Assembly: GCF_011039175.1 (NCBI RefSeq)
Contig: NZ_JAAKEN010000001.1
Location: 248,001 to 312,000 of the forward strand
DNA: 64,000 nucleotides
Direction: 5' to 3'
Source: Slackia sp. ZJ119
Lineage (GTDB): Bacteria > Actinomycetota > Coriobacteriia > Coriobacteriales > Eggerthellaceae
Below the pieces are notes generated by a model. The model had not been told where the DNA came from and made no database searches. It worked only from the letters and a program-made list of their open reading frames with translations. Position 1 is the stretch's first letter, and the number at the start of each line of letters is the position of its first letter. Positions 62,498 through 64,000 of the stretch are shown piece after piece. The position numbers were made by a program, and so were the translations under genes.

Positions 62498-63456
62498 AAT
62501 ACGCAAAGCACACCCGCCCGAACGGAGCGAGCCTCCACGAAGCGAAAGTCCTGGTCGATTCGCTTCCTTGGATCAAAAACGTTACCGGCAAGACCATCGT
62601 CATCAAATACGGCGGCTCTGCCATGGTCGACGAAGAGCTGCGCCGCGACGTCATGAACGACATCGTGCTGCTGAAGATCATCGGCGCCAACCCCATCATC
62701 GTCCATGGTGGCGGCAAAGCCATTTCCGAAGCCATGGCCGAAAAAAACCTGCCGGTCGAATTCAAAGACGGCCAGCGCGTCACGACGCCTGAGGCCATGG
62801 AAGTGGTGCGCGAGGTGCTGGTCGGCCAGGTCAACCAAGACCTCGTGGCGGCGCTCAACGCTCATGGCAATTTCGCCGTGGGCGTGAGCGGGGCGGACGC
62901 GGGCATACTCGTTGCCGAGCCGATCGATTCGGACCTTGGCCGCGTCGGCAAGATCATCCGCATCAACCAAGCGCTGCTCGACGACCTGGTGGAGGCCGAT
63001 TACATCCCGGTCGTCGCCTCGGTGGCGCTGGGAGAAGACTGCGGCTTTTTCAACGTCAACGCAGACCGCGTGGCGGGGGCGTTGGCTGCGGCCGTCAAGG
63101 CGAACAAGGTCATCTTCCTCACCGACGTCGACGGCTTGTACGAGAACTTCGAAGACAAAGACTCGCTCATTTCGAACATGACGCTGTTCGAAGCGCAGTA
63201 CATGGTCGAAAACAACATCGTGTCCACCGGCATGATCCCCAAGTTGGAATCGTGCATCCAAGCGCTTGAGTCGGGCGTGTTCCGGGCGCATATCTTGAAC
63301 GGCACCATGCCCCACTCCATCCTGCTCGAGCTTTTGACCAGCTCGGGCGTCGGCACCACCATTCACGCTACGGACGAAGCGTGCAAGTACGACTCGTTCC
63401 CCATGGGGCGCTTCGCGTCGAAGCTGATCGAAAACGCCGCGATAAACAACGCGTAA
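62494..63456 (+). CDS. argB: Acetylglutamate kinase
   Basis: This encodes 320 residues. It phosphorylates N-acetylglutamate, usually the feedback-controlled step. The ATP-binding IKYGGSAM, the HGGGKAIS loop, the FFNVNADRVAGALA segment and LTDVDGLYE are present. The N-terminal extension with an HEAKVLVDSLPWIK helix is of the kind that mediates hexamer formation and arginine inhibition. It starts inside the argJ stop codon. Confidence 0.97.
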   Translation: MKYAKHTRPNGASLHEAKVLVDSLPWIKNVTGKTIVIKYGGSAMVDEELRRDVMNDIVLLKIIGANPIIVHGGGKAISEAMAEKNLPVEFKDGQRVTTPEAMEVVREVLVGQVNQDLVAALNAHGNFAVGVSGADAGILVAEPIDSDLGRVGKIIRINQALLDDLVEADYIPVVASVALGEDCGFFNVNADRVAGALAAAVKANKVIFLTDVDGLYENFEDKDSLISNMTLFEAQYMVENNIVSTGMIPKLESCIQALESGVFRAHILNGTMPHSILLELLTSSGVGTTIHATDEACKYDSFPMGRFASKLIENAAINNA

Positions 63457-63473
63457 GGCGGAAAGGACCTGCC

Positions 63474-64000
63474 ATGAGTTTGGAAACGCAGAAAGAGTTG
63501 GAATCTGCCTACGTCATGCACACGTTCGCTCGCAAGCCGGTCGAATTCGTGCGGGGGCAAGGCATGCTTCTGTACGACGCCGAAGGCAAAGAATACCTCG
63601 ACTTTTTGTCGGGCATCGGAGTGGTCAGCCTCGGCCACAGCAATCCGGCGCTTGTGGCCGCCTTGCAGCGGCAGGACGAGAAGCTGCTTCACGTGAGCAA
63701 CTACTATTACGTGGAAGGCCGCGGGGAAGTGGCCCGCACGCTGTCCGGCCTGTTGAACGCTTGCGTTGGCGAGGCGGACCGCACGCCGTGGAAGAGCTTT
63801 TTCACGAACTCGGGCGCCGAGTCGAACGAATGCGCCATAAAGCTCGCCCGCTTGTACGCGAAGAAGCGCGTCGAAGCGCAGGTCCGCGCACAGGGGGGCG
63901 ACGACGCGGCGGCGGCAGCGGCCCGAGAAGGAGCGCCGCGCACGGTGGTCACGCTGCAAAAGAGCTTTCATGGGCGCACGCTCGCAACGCTGGCGGCGAC
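63474..64000 (+). CDS. argD: Acetylornithine aminotransferase (partial, 3' end outside window)
   Basis: ATG 63474 follows GAAAGGA, 17 bases after argB. The 175 codons in the window read MSLETQKELESAYVMHTFAR and continue with YLDFLSGIGVVSLGHSNPAL, FTNSGAESNECAIKLAR and the SFHGRTLATLA segment, all typical of the class III PLP-dependent acetylornithine/ornithine aminotransferases. The PLP lysine lies beyond the window. Between the ECAIKLAR helix and TVVTLQKSFHG there is an Ala/Arg-rich stretch (AQGGDDAAAAAAREG) that looks like an insertion. Confidence 0.93.
   Translation, partial: MSLETQKELESAYVMHTFARKPVEFVRGQGMLLYDAEGKEYLDFLSGIGVVSLGHSNPALVAALQRQDEKLLHVSNYYYVEGRGEVARTLSGLLNACVGEADRTPWKSFFTNSGAESNECAIKLARLYAKKRVEAQVRAQGGDDAAAAAAREGAPRTVVTLQKSFHGRTLATLAA

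Noticed and set aside
1-64000. tRNA, rRNA, insertion sequence or prophage
   Set aside because: No cloverleaf-like tRNA, rRNA segment, transposase, integrase or phage structural gene was recognised in either strand.

Overview
The window reads as high-GC, gene-dense chromosome of an anaerobic actinobacterium, most likely class Coriobacteriia (Eggerthellaceae-like). This is inferred from the overall composition, T-box control of both trp and pheST, the cydAB and agmatine-deiminase gene sets, a membrane-anchored LuxR regulator and surface proteins with cell-wall-binding repeats. No rRNA, tRNA, CRISPR array or insertion sequence was recognised.

Layout: 1-4.6 kb holds the end of leuD, a polytopic membrane protein, leuB and a NifX-like protein. 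4.7-7.5 kb is a large orphan TPR protein. 7.6-14.8 kb (minus strand) is the most unusual block: a BspA-type leucine-rich-repeat protein, a VWA/DUF2201-like protein, and a MoxR-type AAA+ ATPase fused to a SAM methyltransferase. These look translationally linked; a radical-SAM gene follows behind a terminator-like hairpin. 15.1-16.4 kb is hisS. 17.2-24.8 kb is a full trpE-G-D-(C-F)-B-A operon behind a T-box leader, with trpC and trpF fused by a long acidic Pro/Ala/Glu linker. 25.1-27.6 kb is cydAB. 27.7-28.5 kb is a repeat-rich intergenic region with nested inverted repeats. 28.5-33.6 kb is a BceRS/BceAB-like two-component system and ABC transporter, divergently arranged. 34.0-40.6 kb holds a 2126-residue secreted surface protein of visibly lower GC. 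40.7-45.9 kb is an agmatine catabolism locus (AguR-like regulator, putrescine carbamoyltransferase, antiporter, agmatine deiminase) with no carbamate kinase in view. 46-56.4 kb carries a beta-lactamase-like hydrolase, a thioesterase, T-box-controlled pheST, methionine aminopeptidase, a second cell-wall-binding surface protein, a small orphan and an FKBP isomerase. 56.5-59.8 kb has a glutamate-cysteine-ligase-family enzyme and a CapD-type nucleotide-sugar dehydratase. 60-64 kb is argC-J-B-D, cut by the window end.

The core pathways (Leu, Trp, Arg, His-tRNA and Phe-tRNA charging, cytochrome bd) are ordinary in content. The best candidate for an undescribed system is the LRR / VWA / MoxR-methyltransferase cluster at 8.5-14.8 kb. 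All functional statements come from reading motifs in the sequence; no database search was run.
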